Origin: Actinomycetota bacterium
GTDB lineage: Bacteria > Actinomycetota > AC-67
Length of the DNA stretch: 64,000 bases
NCBI GenBank assembly: GCA_041658565.1
Contig: JBAZZY010000004.1
Coordinates: 1 to 64,000, forward strand
Direction of reading: 5' to 3'
This document shows, piece by piece, positions 1 to 8,215 of this stretch. The stretch's first letter is position 1; every line of letters starts with the position of its first letter. The position numbers were made by a program, and so were the translations under genes. Under the pieces are notes generated by a model. That model searched no databases. It was not told the DNA's origin and worked only from the letters and a program-made list of their open reading frames with translations.

Positions 1-1033
1 CCGACAGGTAATGCTGCTCTGCCAGCACCTCCGTTGGAGCCATGAACGCAGTCTGGGAACCCGTGGCCGAGGCCACCAGCGCTGCAGCGACCGCCACCAC
101 CGTCTTCCCGCTGCCGACCTCGCCCTGAAGCAAGCGGTTCATCGGCTGTGGCGAAGCCATGTCGGCTGCGATTTCGGCGATCGACCGTTGCTGCGCTCCT
201 GTCGGGGCAAACGGAAGCGATGCCAAGAAACGATCGACGCGGTCGTCGCAATGATGCGCGATGCCGGTCGCGCGCTGCTCCAGTCGGCGCTTGCGCATGG
301 CAAGGCCGGCAGAGAGCACGAGCAGCTCTTCGAAGGCGAGCCGGTGGCGCGCGGCGAACCGCCCGGCGTCCGTCGAAGGGAAGTGCATCTCGCGGATCGC
401 GCGCATGCGTGGCATCAGTCCGATCCGGGCCACGATCTCCGCCGGAACCGGTTCCGGCATCTGGTCGCCGTAACGACGCAGCGCCTCGTGGACGTAGCGC
501 CGGATCTGCGTGGGGGTAACGCCCTGCGTGGCCGGGTGGATCGGAATGATCCGCCCCACATGAACACCGCTGCCGCCCGAGGAGTCGAGCCGCTCAATGA
601 AGGGATTCGCGATGGACAGCCGCCCCCGACCTCGCTCGACCCGTCCGGCCACCACGACCTGGGCACCGACCGCCAGCGTGCGTGCGCGGAACGGTTGATT
701 CCACCACACGAGAGTCGCGTACCCCGTACCGTCGGAGATCGTCACCGTCAGCAAGTGCCGCTTCGACCGAACGTACCGACCCTCAATACGTACAACCTTG
801 GCGCTCACAGTTGCGTCCTCGCCGATCTTCAGGTCCCCAATCGCTCGCTGCGAGGACAGGTCAAGGTACCGGCGTGGCACTTGCTCGAGCAGATCCCGCA
901 CGGTGTAAACCCCAAGGCCCTTGGCCAGCTTGGCTGCGGTAGCCGCGCTAAGGCCGACGATCCCCGCTCCGGCCACCGACCGATCCAACGGGCCGGGCGG
1001 CGCGGGATCCGCTCCCTCGCGCAAGTCGCTCAC
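1..1033 (-). CDS. recG: ATP-dependent DNA helicase RecG, N-terminal part (cut by window edge)
   Basis: RecG is a monomeric helicase that remodels stalled replication forks and Holliday junctions. The reading frame runs off the window edge, so only about 344 N-terminal residues are present. Seen: a wedge/OB-fold region (about 40-180, with VWWNQPF and GRIIPIHP motifs typical of RecG), then FAPTGAQQRSI (Q-motif region) and helicase motif I (LLQGEVGSGKT), then MAPTEVLAEQHY (motif Ia) at the edge. The GTG start at 1033 overlaps the stop of the upstream FakA-like gene as GTGA, so the two are translationally coupled. The same pair is adjacent in other actinobacteria (family knowledge). Confidence 0.93.
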   Translation of the reverse strand, partial: MSDLREGADPAPPGPLDRSVAGAGIVGLSAATAAKLAKGLGVYTVRDLLEQVPRRYLDLSSQRAIGDLKIGEDATVSAKVVRIEGRYVRSKRHLLTVTISDGTGYATLVWWNQPFRARTLAVGAQVVVAGRVERGRGRLSIANPFIERLDSSGGSGVHVGRIIPIHPATQGVTPTQIRRYVHEALRRYGDQMPEPVPAEIVARIGLMPRMRAIREMHFPSTDAGRFAARHRLAFEELLVLSAGLAMRKRRLEQRATGIAHHCDDRVDRFLASLPFAPTGAQQRSIAEIAADMASPQPMNRLLQGEVGSGKTVVAVAAALVASATGSQTAFMAPTEVLAEQHYLS

Positions 1034-2517
1034 TCGACCGCCAGGAGGAACGCGGGGTTGGGTTGTCCGCCGTCGTGAACCTCAACCGCCACATCGGGGA
1101 ACCGCTCCGACAACTTCCGCGCGACCTCGTCGCGCGTCGACTCGTCGACCTCGCAGCCGCACAACACGGTGAGCACCTCGCCGCCGCCACGCAACAACTC
1201 CTCGGCCGCACCAACGGGATCGGACGACGCGCCCGCACTTCGCGCGCGCCCCAGGGCCTCCCGCATGTCGAACAGATTCTCCTCAGCGCTGCGTCCGCCC
1301 ACGTACGCGATGGCCGCCACGAGCCCCGATCCGGTGTCTCCGCAGTCCAAGACCTCTACGATCTTGACCGAGCCGTCGGTCAAGATCCGCGCCGACGCCA
1401 GCATTTCCGGGTTGTTCGGCAGCACGATGACCCATTCCCAGTCGGCGCGCCGGATCGCCTCTTGCACCAACGCGACGTCCGGAGGAACCGCGGTTGCCCC
1501 GAGACGCTCGAATAGCCGGCGCGCGCCTTCCCCATCCGCCACCGCGACCAGGGACGCCCTCGTGTCGGCGTGAGCAAGCGTCAGGCCGCGCGCGCCCGGT
1601 GCCGCGTCCGCGACCTGCTCTTCGAACGAAACGACTTCTACTTCCTGGATCTCGCCCACCGCGCCACCCAGCGCGACCGCGCGCTCGTGGTCGTTGACGT
1701 GAACATGCACGCGCCACAGCCCGTCGCCACCTACGAGCGCGACCGAGTCGCCAATGATTCCGAGCAACCGGCGAAGGGCCGGAACGCGCTCGTCGGGCGC
1801 GCGCAGCGTGTACATCACCTCGTGCGAGAACGCCAGAGACGCGCCGTCACAGGAGAAACCCGAAGTCCCGACGACCGGTTCGGACGGCCCCGGCATGTTC
1901 AGCGGCTCGGATCCGTCCCGAGCCCCAAGCGCGCGCGCCAAGGCCTCCAAGATCACCACGAGCCCCATCCCCCCAGCGTCGAGCACTCCGGCGCGCGCCA
2001 GCAGCGGCATCTGCTCCGGAGTGCGCCCCAAGGCCTCGCGTGCGGCGCGCGCGGCGGCATCCACCTGCGCTGCCACCGTCTCGTGCGCGCCCTGGGCGGC
2101 GAAGGCGGCGGCGGCCGCTACGGTCAAGATCGTTCCTTCTGCCGGGTCCAGGACCGACTGGTATGCGAGGTCGCTGGATCTCCGGAATGCAACCGCGAGA
2201 TCCTCGACGTCGGCGGGACCCAACTCGACCGCGTCGGCCCATCCCCGCAAGATCTGCGCGCAGATCACACCCGAGTTCCCGCGCGCCCCAGTCAGCGACC
2301 CACCGCGGACGGCGCGCGCGATATCCGCCGGGTCCTCTCCGGTCTGTTCCAAAGCGCGCGCTACGGCCTCAAAGGTCATGACCAGGTTAGTTCCGGTGTC
2401 TCCGTCGGGCACCGGATAGACGTTCGCGGCATCGATTGCGCCACGAGCACTGCGTAAGCTCTCAAGGGCATACAAGAGCGCTTGTCGCAGGTCAGAGGCA
2501 CTGAAAACGGGGCTCAC
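1030..2517 (-). CDS. DAK2-domain kinase, FakA/YloV-like
   Basis: Probable catalytic subunit of a fatty-acid kinase or related dihydroxyacetone-kinase-type enzyme. FakA phosphorylates fatty acids held by a FakB (DegV) protein. Seen: the DhaL-like metal/ATP motif VPDGDTGTN (residues 36-44) and the GARGNSG loop about 30 residues later, then a C-terminal FakA-type region. At 495 residues it is a little shorter than the usual 540-560. No FakB/DegV gene is seen nearby, so the substrate is inferred only. The GTG start at 2517 is preceded by a -10-like TAGAAT (2524-2529) only six bases away and by no Shine-Dalgarno site, so the mRNA is probably leaderless. Confidence 0.85.
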   Translation of the reverse strand: MSPVFSASDLRQALLYALESLRSARGAIDAANVYPVPDGDTGTNLVMTFEAVARALEQTGEDPADIARAVRGGSLTGARGNSGVICAQILRGWADAVELGPADVEDLAVAFRRSSDLAYQSVLDPAEGTILTVAAAAAFAAQGAHETVAAQVDAAARAAREALGRTPEQMPLLARAGVLDAGGMGLVVILEALARALGARDGSEPLNMPGPSEPVVGTSGFSCDGASLAFSHEVMYTLRAPDERVPALRRLLGIIGDSVALVGGDGLWRVHVHVNDHERAVALGGAVGEIQEVEVVSFEEQVADAAPGARGLTLAHADTRASLVAVADGEGARRLFERLGATAVPPDVALVQEAIRRADWEWVIVLPNNPEMLASARILTDGSVKIVEVLDCGDTGSGLVAAIAYVGGRSAEENLFDMREALGRARSAGASSDPVGAAEELLRGGGEVLTVLCGCEVDESTRDEVARKLSERFPDVAVEVHDGGQPNPAFLLAVE

Positions 2518-2523
2518 GGGGCG

Positions 2524-2529
2524 ATTCTA
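2524..2529 (-). promoter_or_regulatory. -10 element of the fakA-recG transcript (leaderless)
   Basis: TAGAAT on the minus strand, followed by six bases and then the GTG start of the FakA-like gene. That puts the expected transcription start on the start codon itself. No good -35 is visible 16-18 bases further upstream. Confidence 0.5.
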
Positions 2530-2573
2530 CCGGCCGACCAGGCACCTGCGGGCACTGCCGGAGAACCGTCCGG

Positions 2574-2602
2574 TTGCCGGACACCCCGCGGCCCGGTAGC
2601 AT
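2574..2602 (+). promoter_or_regulatory. Promoter of rpmB
   Basis: TTGCCG (2574-2579), a 17-base spacer, then TAGCAT (2597-2602). The ATG of rpmB begins 11 bases after the -10, so the leader would be only a few bases and no Shine-Dalgarno site is present. It is arranged back to back with the fakA promoter. Confidence 0.6.
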
Positions 2603-2613
2603 TCGCACCCGTT

Positions 2614-2805
2614 ATGGCAGCCGTATGTGAAGTGTGTGGGCGCAAACCTGGCTTCGGCATGCAGGTCTCGCACTCGCACCGTCGTTCGCCCCGACGCTGG
2701 AACCCAAACATCCAGCGCGTTCGCGCGTTGATCAAGGGACACGCCAAGCGGATGAATATCTGCACGCGCTGCCTCAAGGCCGGCAAGATCCAGCGAGCCG
2801 TCTAG
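2614..2805 (+). CDS. rpmB: 50S ribosomal protein L28, zinc-binding form
   Basis: Structural protein of the large ribosomal subunit. It has 63 residues, normal for L28. Two CxxC pairs (C5/C8 and C50/C53) make this the zinc-ribbon (C+) paralogue, with the conserved SHRRSPRRWNPN and CTRCLKAGKIQ segments. The frame is open further upstream, but the ATG at 2614 is chosen because it starts the conserved N-terminus and follows a promoter closely. It is the lone plus-strand gene between the recG-fakA and thiD-thiL operons. Confidence 0.95.
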   Translation: MAAVCEVCGRKPGFGMQVSHSHRRSPRRWNPNIQRVRALIKGHAKRMNICTRCLKAGKIQRAV

Positions 2806-2807
2806 GC

Positions 2808-3650
2808 TCACTCGAACGGGTGGCCGGCGAACGGCCACGACCCACCCTCCGGCACCTCCGGCACCGGACACACGGGCCCAGGCCCCGCCCCAAGCCCCAG
2901 TGAGTGCTCAAGCGCGCGCGTGACGACACCCTTTGCCCTGCCTACCGACGCCACCAACCCCAACCCAGTTGCGAGCCCGGCCACAATCGCCGCCGACAAC
3001 ACGCAGCCCGTCCCATGCGTGTTCGGTGTGTCGACCCAAACCCCGGTGAACTCGTGCACCTCGCCGTTTGCATCAACGAGCACGTCCACCGGACGCGCGC
3101 CACCAACGTGGCCGCCCTTCACCAGCACGGCGGTGGCGCTGCGCGCGCGCAGCGCCACGGCAGCCTCGATCTGAGACGAGATCGAATCCACGCTCACTCC
3201 CGTCAGGCGCTCGGCCTCGCCGGCGTTAGGCGTCACCAGCATCGCAAGCGGCAACAACTCGGCAACCAGCGCTTGGACCGCGTCTTCCGCCAGCAGCGTG
3301 CCCCCCGAGGTTGCAGCCATCACCGGATCCACGACCAACTGGGCGATCCCGTTGTCCCGAACCGCGCGCGCCACGGCGCAAACGACGTCGGCGCTTCCGA
3401 GCATCCCGGTCTTGGCGGCGTCAACACCGAGGTCGACCGCGACCGCCCCGATCTGCGCTTCCACCGTCTCGGGGTCGATCCCGGCAACGGCGGAAACCCC
3501 GGTAGTGCTCTGCACCGTGACCGCCGTTATCGCGCTCAGCCCCCAAACCCCGAGGGTGGAGAAGGTCCGAAGATCCTGCTGGATCCCAGCGCCACCAGTC
3601 GGATCAGAGCCTCCGATGGTCAGCGCGCGCGCGATCGGCCTCCGTATCAC
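2808..3650 (-). CDS. thiD: Hydroxymethylpyrimidine/phosphomethylpyrimidine kinase
   Basis: Phosphorylates HMP and then HMP-P to HMP-PP in thiamine synthesis. It is a ribokinase-fold protein of 280 residues. Seen: substrate loop GSDPTGGAGIQQD (residues 14-26) and the anion-hole/catalytic motif HGTGC (212-216), with the Cys needed for the second phosphorylation. The GTG at 3650 is preferred over an ATG 24 bases upstream because AGGAG precedes it at normal distance and because GTGA overlaps the thiL stop. thiL and thiD form a two-gene operon. The next gene (rpmB) converges on it with only 2 bases between. Confidence 0.93.
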   Translation of the reverse strand: MIRRPIARALTIGGSDPTGGAGIQQDLRTFSTLGVWGLSAITAVTVQSTTGVSAVAGIDPETVEAQIGAVAVDLGVDAAKTGMLGSADVVCAVARAVRDNGIAQLVVDPVMAATSGGTLLAEDAVQALVAELLPLAMLVTPNAGEAERLTGVSVDSISSQIEAAVALRARSATAVLVKGGHVGGARPVDVLVDANGEVHEFTGVWVDTPNTHGTGCVLSAAIVAGLATGLGLVASVGRAKGVVTRALEHSLGLGAGPGPVCPVPEVPEGGSWPFAGHPFE

Positions 3651-4648
3651 AATGAACTCCTGAAGTGGTCCCAACCGAACGATGGGATCTTGGAACCCCC
3701 GACCAGAGCCACGCCGCTACCCTCCTGCATCCGGCCGATGACCGTCAGCGCCACCTCGCCGAGAGCACCGGCGAGGTTCGGCACCGCGGATTCCGGTAAA
3801 ACGATGACGAGTTCGTAGTCGTCCCCGCCCCCCAGTGCCAGTTCCCAAGACTTGCAGCTGAGTCGCTCTGCGACCTCGGCGACGCCGGAGGCGATCGGCA
3901 CGGCAGCCTCGTTGATCACCGCGCCCAAGCCCGAGCGTTCGCAAATGTGCCCCACGTCGGCCCAAATCCCGTCCGAAACGTCGATCATCGCCGTCGCGCC
4001 GAACTCCGCAGCAGCGCGCCCGGCCGCAACGCGAGCACGTGCGCGACGGTGTGCGACGGCCAGACCGGGATAGCGTTTCAACAGCGCGCGCGCGTCCGGA
4101 TCGGTCGCCGCTGCGCGAAGAAGCGTTAGACCCGCAGATGCGGCTCCGACATCCCCCGTGACGCAGATCACGTCCCCGGCGCGCGCACCGTCCCTACAGA
4201 CCGGCGGGTGAGGTCCGGCGGTCCCGGTCATCGAGACCGACAGGATCAGCGCGGGAGCGATAACCGTGTCCCCACCGGCGACGGCCACACCGTACGCGCG
4301 CGCGGCTTCGGCAAGTCCATCGTAGATCCCCTCAAGTACTTCGACCGGCGTTCCAGCCGGAACTCCGAGCGCGACGGTCGCCCACCACGGACTCCCGCCC
4401 ATGGCCGCGACATCGGAGACGTTGACTGCGAGCGCCTTAAACCCGACATCGGCCGGACCGGAGAACCTGAGGTCGAAGTGGACTCCCTCGACGAGCATGT
4501 CGGTCGTTGCCAGCACAAACCCGGGGCGAGGGGCCAGAACCGCCGCGTCGTCTCCCGGCCCAACGATGACCCCCACAGCCGGGTCGAGCCGGCCTACCAG
4601 CCTCCGAATGAGGCCAAACTCGCCGATTGATGACAGGTCATGGTGCAT
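3647..4648 (-). CDS. thiL: Thiamine-monophosphate kinase
   Basis: Makes the cofactor thiamine diphosphate from thiamine phosphate. The 333 residues match the family (PurM/AIR-synthase fold). Seen: VGPGDDAAVL (29-38, metal/ATP binding), TTDMLVEGVHFD (48-59), GDVGAASAG (165-173), MIDVSDG (221-227). The ATG at 4648 has no Shine-Dalgarno site. TATCCT (4656-4661) ends seven bases before it, so the transcript is probably leaderless and leaves no room for a TPP riboswitch. thiD follows with a 4-base overlap. Confidence 0.93.
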   Translation of the reverse strand: MHHDLSSIGEFGLIRRLVGRLDPAVGVIVGPGDDAAVLAPRPGFVLATTDMLVEGVHFDLRFSGPADVGFKALAVNVSDVAAMGGSPWWATVALGVPAGTPVEVLEGIYDGLAEAARAYGVAVAGGDTVIAPALILSVSMTGTAGPHPPVCRDGARAGDVICVTGDVGAASAGLTLLRAAATDPDARALLKRYPGLAVAHRRARARVAAGRAAAEFGATAMIDVSDGIWADVGHICERSGLGAVINEAAVPIASGVAEVAERLSCKSWELALGGGDDYELVIVLPESAVPNLAGALGEVALTVIGRMQEGSGVALVGGSKIPSFGWDHFRSSL

Positions 4649-4655
4649 ATCCGCC

Positions 4656-4661
4656 AGGATA
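4656..4661 (-). promoter_or_regulatory. -10 element of thiL-thiD (leaderless)
   Basis: TATCCT on the minus strand, seven bases before the thiL ATG. The same hexamer and spacing occur in front of ilvD (46553-46558), which supports a real promoter. Confidence 0.45.
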
Positions 4662-4743
4662 TCGACCCCAGGCCCTTGCTCATCAGACCCTGGTGTTACA
4701 CAATCGCGCTCGGCACCGTCAGCGAGAGCAAGGGAGTGTTTCC

Positions 4744-4956
4744 ATGAGCGTCTTCAACACCATCGACTTGGAAGGGGTATCCAGCGAGTCTTGGGGAGAC
4801 GCGGCACGCGAGGCGCTCCGCGAAGCGGCTAAGACAATCCGACACATCTCGAAGATGGACGTGATCGGAACATCGTGCTCAATCGATGACAACAGGGTTC
4901 ACGAGTACCGCACGGCGGTGCGCTTGTACTTCGAGGTCGAATCCTCCCGCAGGTAG
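4744..4956 (+). CDS. Dodecin-family flavin-binding protein
   Basis: Dodecins form hollow 12-mers that store or buffer flavins (FMN, riboflavin). This protein has 70 residues, the family size. It aligns by eye with the dodecin pattern: I-x-L-x-G at the start, a helix rich in Ala/Arg (SWGDAAREALREAAKTI), then the strand-turn-strand IGTSCSIDDNRVHEYRTAVRLYFEVE. The ATG at 4744 is preceded by AAGGGAG. A weak promoter candidate is TTGCTC (4676-4681) with CACAAT 17 bases later. It is divergent from thiL and probably monocistronic. Confidence 0.82.
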   Translation: MSVFNTIDLEGVSSESWGDAAREALREAAKTIRHISKMDVIGTSCSIDDNRVHEYRTAVRLYFEVESSRR

Positions 4957-5053
4957 TCCCACAAACCCCCCGCGCCGCCCTGGAAGGTGCGGCTATCATC
5001 GCTTGATCTTTGCCCCGAAGGCGGGCCGGCGCCCGCAGCGGATGGGAGGCTTC

Positions 5054-6604
5054 ATGGCACAAGTACTGGAAGGCCCCGGATACGTACTCGAGGCCAAGTC
5101 GCTGCTGATCGATCCAGGCCGGCAGCGTTTGGTCGAACTCTCTGCGGCTATGCCGAATGCACGGCCGACTAAGTACGGCAACCTGAACATCACGACACGA
5201 GTCGACTCACGCAGCGTTGCGTCGACGTTCTTCGTCACCGACTCGCCCGACACCCTGCCCGGTCACAAGACCATCTCGCGCTCGGAGTTCGAGCGGATCG
5301 CGGAAATGCAGGACCGGTACATCCGCGAACAGGACATGCTCGTGATCAACGGATACATCGGGAACGACCCCGACTTCCGCGTCCGCGCCCGCTTGATCAT
5401 CGAAGCAGCCAACGCCAATGTCGCCGGCTCTCAAGACCTGCTGTACTTCAGGGACGGCGACGAAGACGCGGAACCACAGCTCACCGTGATCTACACGCCG
5501 AACCTCCCCGCCGACGGCTACCCGAACGACCGCCTCATTGCCGCGGATGTCGATGCCGGGATCACAAGGATCCTGAACTCCGACTACTTCGGGGAGTCCA
5601 AGAAGGGCGGCCTGCGAATGTGGAACGCCTTCGTCTACAACCGCGGCGGACTCGGACTGCATGCCGGCTGCAAGGTAATCCCCAGCGGCGGCAAAGAGAA
5701 GACGTTCCTCATCGTCGGGCTCTCGGGCACGGGCAAGACGACAACCACCTTCACGCGCCAAAACGACTCTAAGCCGGTGCAAGACGACTTCGTCGCACTG
5801 ATGCCCGGAGGCAAGGTCTACGGAACCGAGAACGGCTGCTTTGCGAAAACCTACGCGCTGTCGGCAGAAGACGAGCCCACCATCCACGGCGCAGTGACCG
5901 CTCCCGGGGCTTACCTCGAAAACGTCTCGCAGCACAACGGCGAGTTGGACTTCTTCGACGAGACCTTCACGGCAAACGGGCGCGCGGTGTTCTCGATGGA
6001 CAAACTCGGCTGGTACAAGGACGCGCGCGAGATCGATGTCGTGGACTCGCTGCTGATCCTTAACCGCAACAACAACATCATCCCCGCCGTCGCGCGCCTT
6101 CCGCGCGAAGCCGCCGCCGCATACTTCATGCTCGGAGAGACAATGGGAACTTCGGCCGGCGGGAAAGACGAAGCCGGCAAGGCGCTTCGAATCCCGGGGA
6201 CCAACCCCTTCTTCCCTCTAGCTCACGCACTGCAGGGCAATCGCTTTTTGGAACTCATTCACTCGGCGCCGATGAACGTATACCTGATGAACACAGGTTG
6301 GATCGGCGGCGGCGAAGGGGACTCCGATGCCAAGAAGATCAAGATCCGAGTCTCCTCGGCCGTGGTCAAAGGCATCGCCGACGGAACGATCGAATGGCAA
6401 ACCGATCCGGACTTCGGCTACGAGGTTGCGACGACCGTTCCCGGAATCGACGACGACGAACTCTTGCGTCCGGGCCTGCTATACGAACGGCAGGACCGCG
6501 CCGACGAGTACGCAAAGCACGTCGCGCGCCTGAAGGCAGAGCGCGTCGCTTTCCTGGCCCAATACGAAGGGCTCGACCCCTCTATCGTCGCCGCGATCGC
6601 ATAG
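5054..6604 (+). CDS. pckA: Phosphoenolpyruvate carboxykinase (ATP type)
   Basis: Interconverts oxaloacetate + ATP and phosphoenolpyruvate + CO2 + ADP, the first step of gluconeogenesis. The 516 residues fit the ATP-dependent family, not the 600-residue GTP enzyme common in mycobacteria. Seen: kinase-1b region with YFGESKKGG (about 178-186), GLHAGCKVIP (201-210), P-loop GLSGTGKTTT (222-231), and the metal-site segment QDDFVAL. The frame is open to 4886, but ATG 5054 follows GGGAGG by four bases and begins the alignable protein. An in-frame ATG at 5042 is a weaker alternative. TATCAT at 4994-4999 may be the -10 of its promoter. Confidence 0.9.
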   Translation: MAQVLEGPGYVLEAKSLLIDPGRQRLVELSAAMPNARPTKYGNLNITTRVDSRSVASTFFVTDSPDTLPGHKTISRSEFERIAEMQDRYIREQDMLVINGYIGNDPDFRVRARLIIEAANANVAGSQDLLYFRDGDEDAEPQLTVIYTPNLPADGYPNDRLIAADVDAGITRILNSDYFGESKKGGLRMWNAFVYNRGGLGLHAGCKVIPSGGKEKTFLIVGLSGTGKTTTTFTRQNDSKPVQDDFVALMPGGKVYGTENGCFAKTYALSAEDEPTIHGAVTAPGAYLENVSQHNGELDFFDETFTANGRAVFSMDKLGWYKDAREIDVVDSLLILNRNNNIIPAVARLPREAAAAYFMLGETMGTSAGGKDEAGKALRIPGTNPFFPLAHALQGNRFLELIHSAPMNVYLMNTGWIGGGEGDSDAKKIKIRVSSAVVKGIADGTIEWQTDPDFGYEVATTVPGIDDDELLRPGLLYERQDRADEYAKHVARLKAERVAFLAQYEGLDPSIVAAIA

Positions 6605-6614
6605 CCTGCGACCA

Positions 6615-6642
6615 TTGCCGCCGAATACCCCCCGTGTAGAAT
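6615..6642 (+). promoter_or_regulatory. Promoter of the Lrp-domain gene
   Basis: TTGCCG (6615-6620), a 16-base spacer, TAGAAT (6637-6642). The leader to the ATG at 6733 is about 80 bases and ends in a strong GGGAGG. The -35 is identical to that of rpmB. Confidence 0.5.
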
Positions 6643-6732
6643 GCAGCAACTGCGGCAACCGGTATTTCGAGATCTGCTCGTGTTCAGGTTTGCCGCTCGT
6701 GAATGAATCACTCGCATTGGGGGAGGCGGAAC

Positions 6733-6966
6733 ATGGTCAACGCCTACATCCTGATCCAAACGGAGGTCGGCAAGGCGGCCAACGTTGCGAAATCGGCTGC
6801 AGCGATCAAGGGTGTGCTGTCGGCCGAAGACGTCACCGGCCCGTACGACGTGATCGTGCGCGCCGAGGCAAAGACGGTCGACGATCTCGGCAAGCTTGTC
6901 GTCGCGCGCATTCAGAGCGTCGAGGGGATCACGCGCACGCTCACGTGTCCGGTGGTCCACCTCTAG
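6733..6966 (+). CDS. Stand-alone Lrp/AsnC effector-binding domain protein
   Basis: A 77-residue protein consisting only of the RAM/SAB (regulation of amino-acid metabolism) domain: AYILIQTEVGKA...VLSAEDVTGPYDVIVRAEAKTVDDL...RIQSVEGITRTLTCPVVHL. The usual N-terminal helix-turn-helix is absent, so it cannot bind DNA the way Lrp does. Such single-domain proteins are known and may bind amino acids or oligomerise with full-length Lrp proteins. The ATG at 6733 follows GGGAGG by six bases. It converges on ilvA, an amino-acid gene, across a shared palindromic terminator. The specific ligand is unknown. Confidence 0.85.
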   Translation: MVNAYILIQTEVGKAANVAKSAAAIKGVLSAEDVTGPYDVIVRAEAKTVDDLGKLVVARIQSVEGITRTLTCPVVHL

Positions 6967-6981
6967 TATCGGATTCTCACT

Positions 6982-7007
6982 CGAAGGCGGGCCGCGGCCC
7001 GCCTTCG
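6982..7007. terminator. Palindromic bidirectional terminator between the Lrp-domain gene and ilvA
   Basis: A perfect 26-base GC-rich palindrome sits between two convergent genes, ending 12 bases before the ilvA stop codon. It can form a long hairpin on either strand. There is no long T-run, so efficiency is uncertain. Confidence 0.6.
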
Positions 7008-7018
7008 GCGTTGCGGTT

Positions 7019-8215
7019 CTACTCGCCCGGCTCGACCTGAAACCCCTCGGAGCGCAACCGCTCGACGATCTCACTGCGATGCTCCGGATCGCGAGTCTCC
7101 AGTGTGATCAACACCTCGACTTTGTCTATCCCGAGCTTCACCCCGACGCGGTGGTGCTCGACTTCCAACACGTTCAGTCCGATTGCGGCGACGGAACCGG
7201 TCAGCGCCGCCAGTGCACCCGGTCGGTCGTCAAGCACAATGCGAAGCATCAGATAGCGCCCCGCAGCGGACAAGCCGTGCTCGATCAGCTTGATCAGCAA
7301 GAGTGGGTCAACGTTGCCTCCCGACAGCACCGCGAGCGCCGGACCGCTCCCGGGGATCTTGCCTGCAAGAACCGCGGCGAGTGCGGCGGCGCCGGCGGGC
7401 TCGACGACGGCTTTCACTCGCTCAAGCAAGAGAACCATCGCGGTCGAGATCTGATCGTCGCTCACAGTCACGACGTCGTGCACGTACGCCTGCACGTGCG
7501 CGAGCGTCAGATCCGATGCGGACCGCACGGCGATCCCATCAGCGATCGTAGACACCTCGTCGAGCGTCACGCACCGGCCCGCGTCCAGTGCCGCCCGCAT
7601 CGACGCGGACCCCTCCGCCTGCACGCCGATCACCTTCACCCCGGGACGGACGGCCGCGAGCGCCGTCGCGACTCCCGAGATCAGACCTCCCCCACCGACC
7701 GGAACGACCACGACCTCCACTTCCGGAGCCTCTTCGGCGATTTCCAGACCGAGTGTCCCTTGCCCGGCAATGATGTCGGGATCGTCGAACGGCGGAACCC
7801 ACACGGCCCCCACGTCCCGCGCGTAGGCCTGCGCCGCCAAGAAGCAATCGTCCACGACGTCCCCGTGCAGACGCACAGTCGCGCCGTCGGCGCGCGTCGC
7901 CTCGACCTTGGGCAGTGCAGCCGTGCGCGGCATGAAGATCGTGGCGTGGTTACCGGTAAGAGCGGCGGCCCGCGCGACCCCCTGCGCGTGATTCCCCGCC
8001 GATGCGGCGACAACTTCGCCGCCCGGCGGCAACTGCGAGATCCGGTTATACGCTCCGCGAATCTTGTACGAACCGGTGAGTTGGCGCTGCTCGGGCTTGA
8101 GAAGCACCGGCCGGCCGGCGAGCCGGGACAACGTGCGCGACTCCTCCACCGGTGTGGGGACCAGCACGCCGGCGAGACGCCTGCGCGCCTCAAGAACGTC
8201 GGCCAGAGTGATCAT
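7019..8215 (-). CDS. ilvA: Threonine ammonia-lyase (threonine deaminase) with ACT domain
   Basis: Deaminates threonine to 2-oxobutyrate and ammonia, using PLP. 398 residues. Seen: Schiff-base Lys51 in LTGSYKIRGAYN, the phosphate-contacting loop SAGNHAQG (72-79), the glycine-rich loop VPVGGGGLISG (171-181), and one C-terminal ACT domain (about 325-398). This is the short TdcB-like/actinobacterial architecture, not the two-ACT E. coli IlvA. Start ATG at 8215 overlaps the upstream ddl stop as ATGA. cimA elsewhere in the window offers a second route to 2-oxobutyrate, so the enzyme could be biosynthetic or catabolic. Confidence 0.9.
   Translation of the reverse strand: MITLADVLEARRRLAGVLVPTPVEESRTLSRLAGRPVLLKPEQRQLTGSYKIRGAYNRISQLPPGGEVVAASAGNHAQGVARAAALTGNHATIFMPRTAALPKVEATRADGATVRLHGDVVDDCFLAAQAYARDVGAVWVPPFDDPDIIAGQGTLGLEIAEEAPEVEVVVVPVGGGGLISGVATALAAVRPGVKVIGVQAEGSASMRAALDAGRCVTLDEVSTIADGIAVRSASDLTLAHVQAYVHDVVTVSDDQISTAMVLLLERVKAVVEPAGAAALAAVLAGKIPGSGPALAVLSGGNVDPLLLIKLIEHGLSAAGRYLMLRIVLDDRPGALAALTGSVAAIGLNVLEVEHHRVGVKLGIDKVEVLITLETRDPEHRSEIVERLRSEGFQVEPGE

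Noticed and set aside
4649..4743. TPP riboswitch before thiL
   Set aside because: The likely transcript starts at the thiL ATG, and no conserved TPP-binding motif (CUGAGA) is present in the gap.
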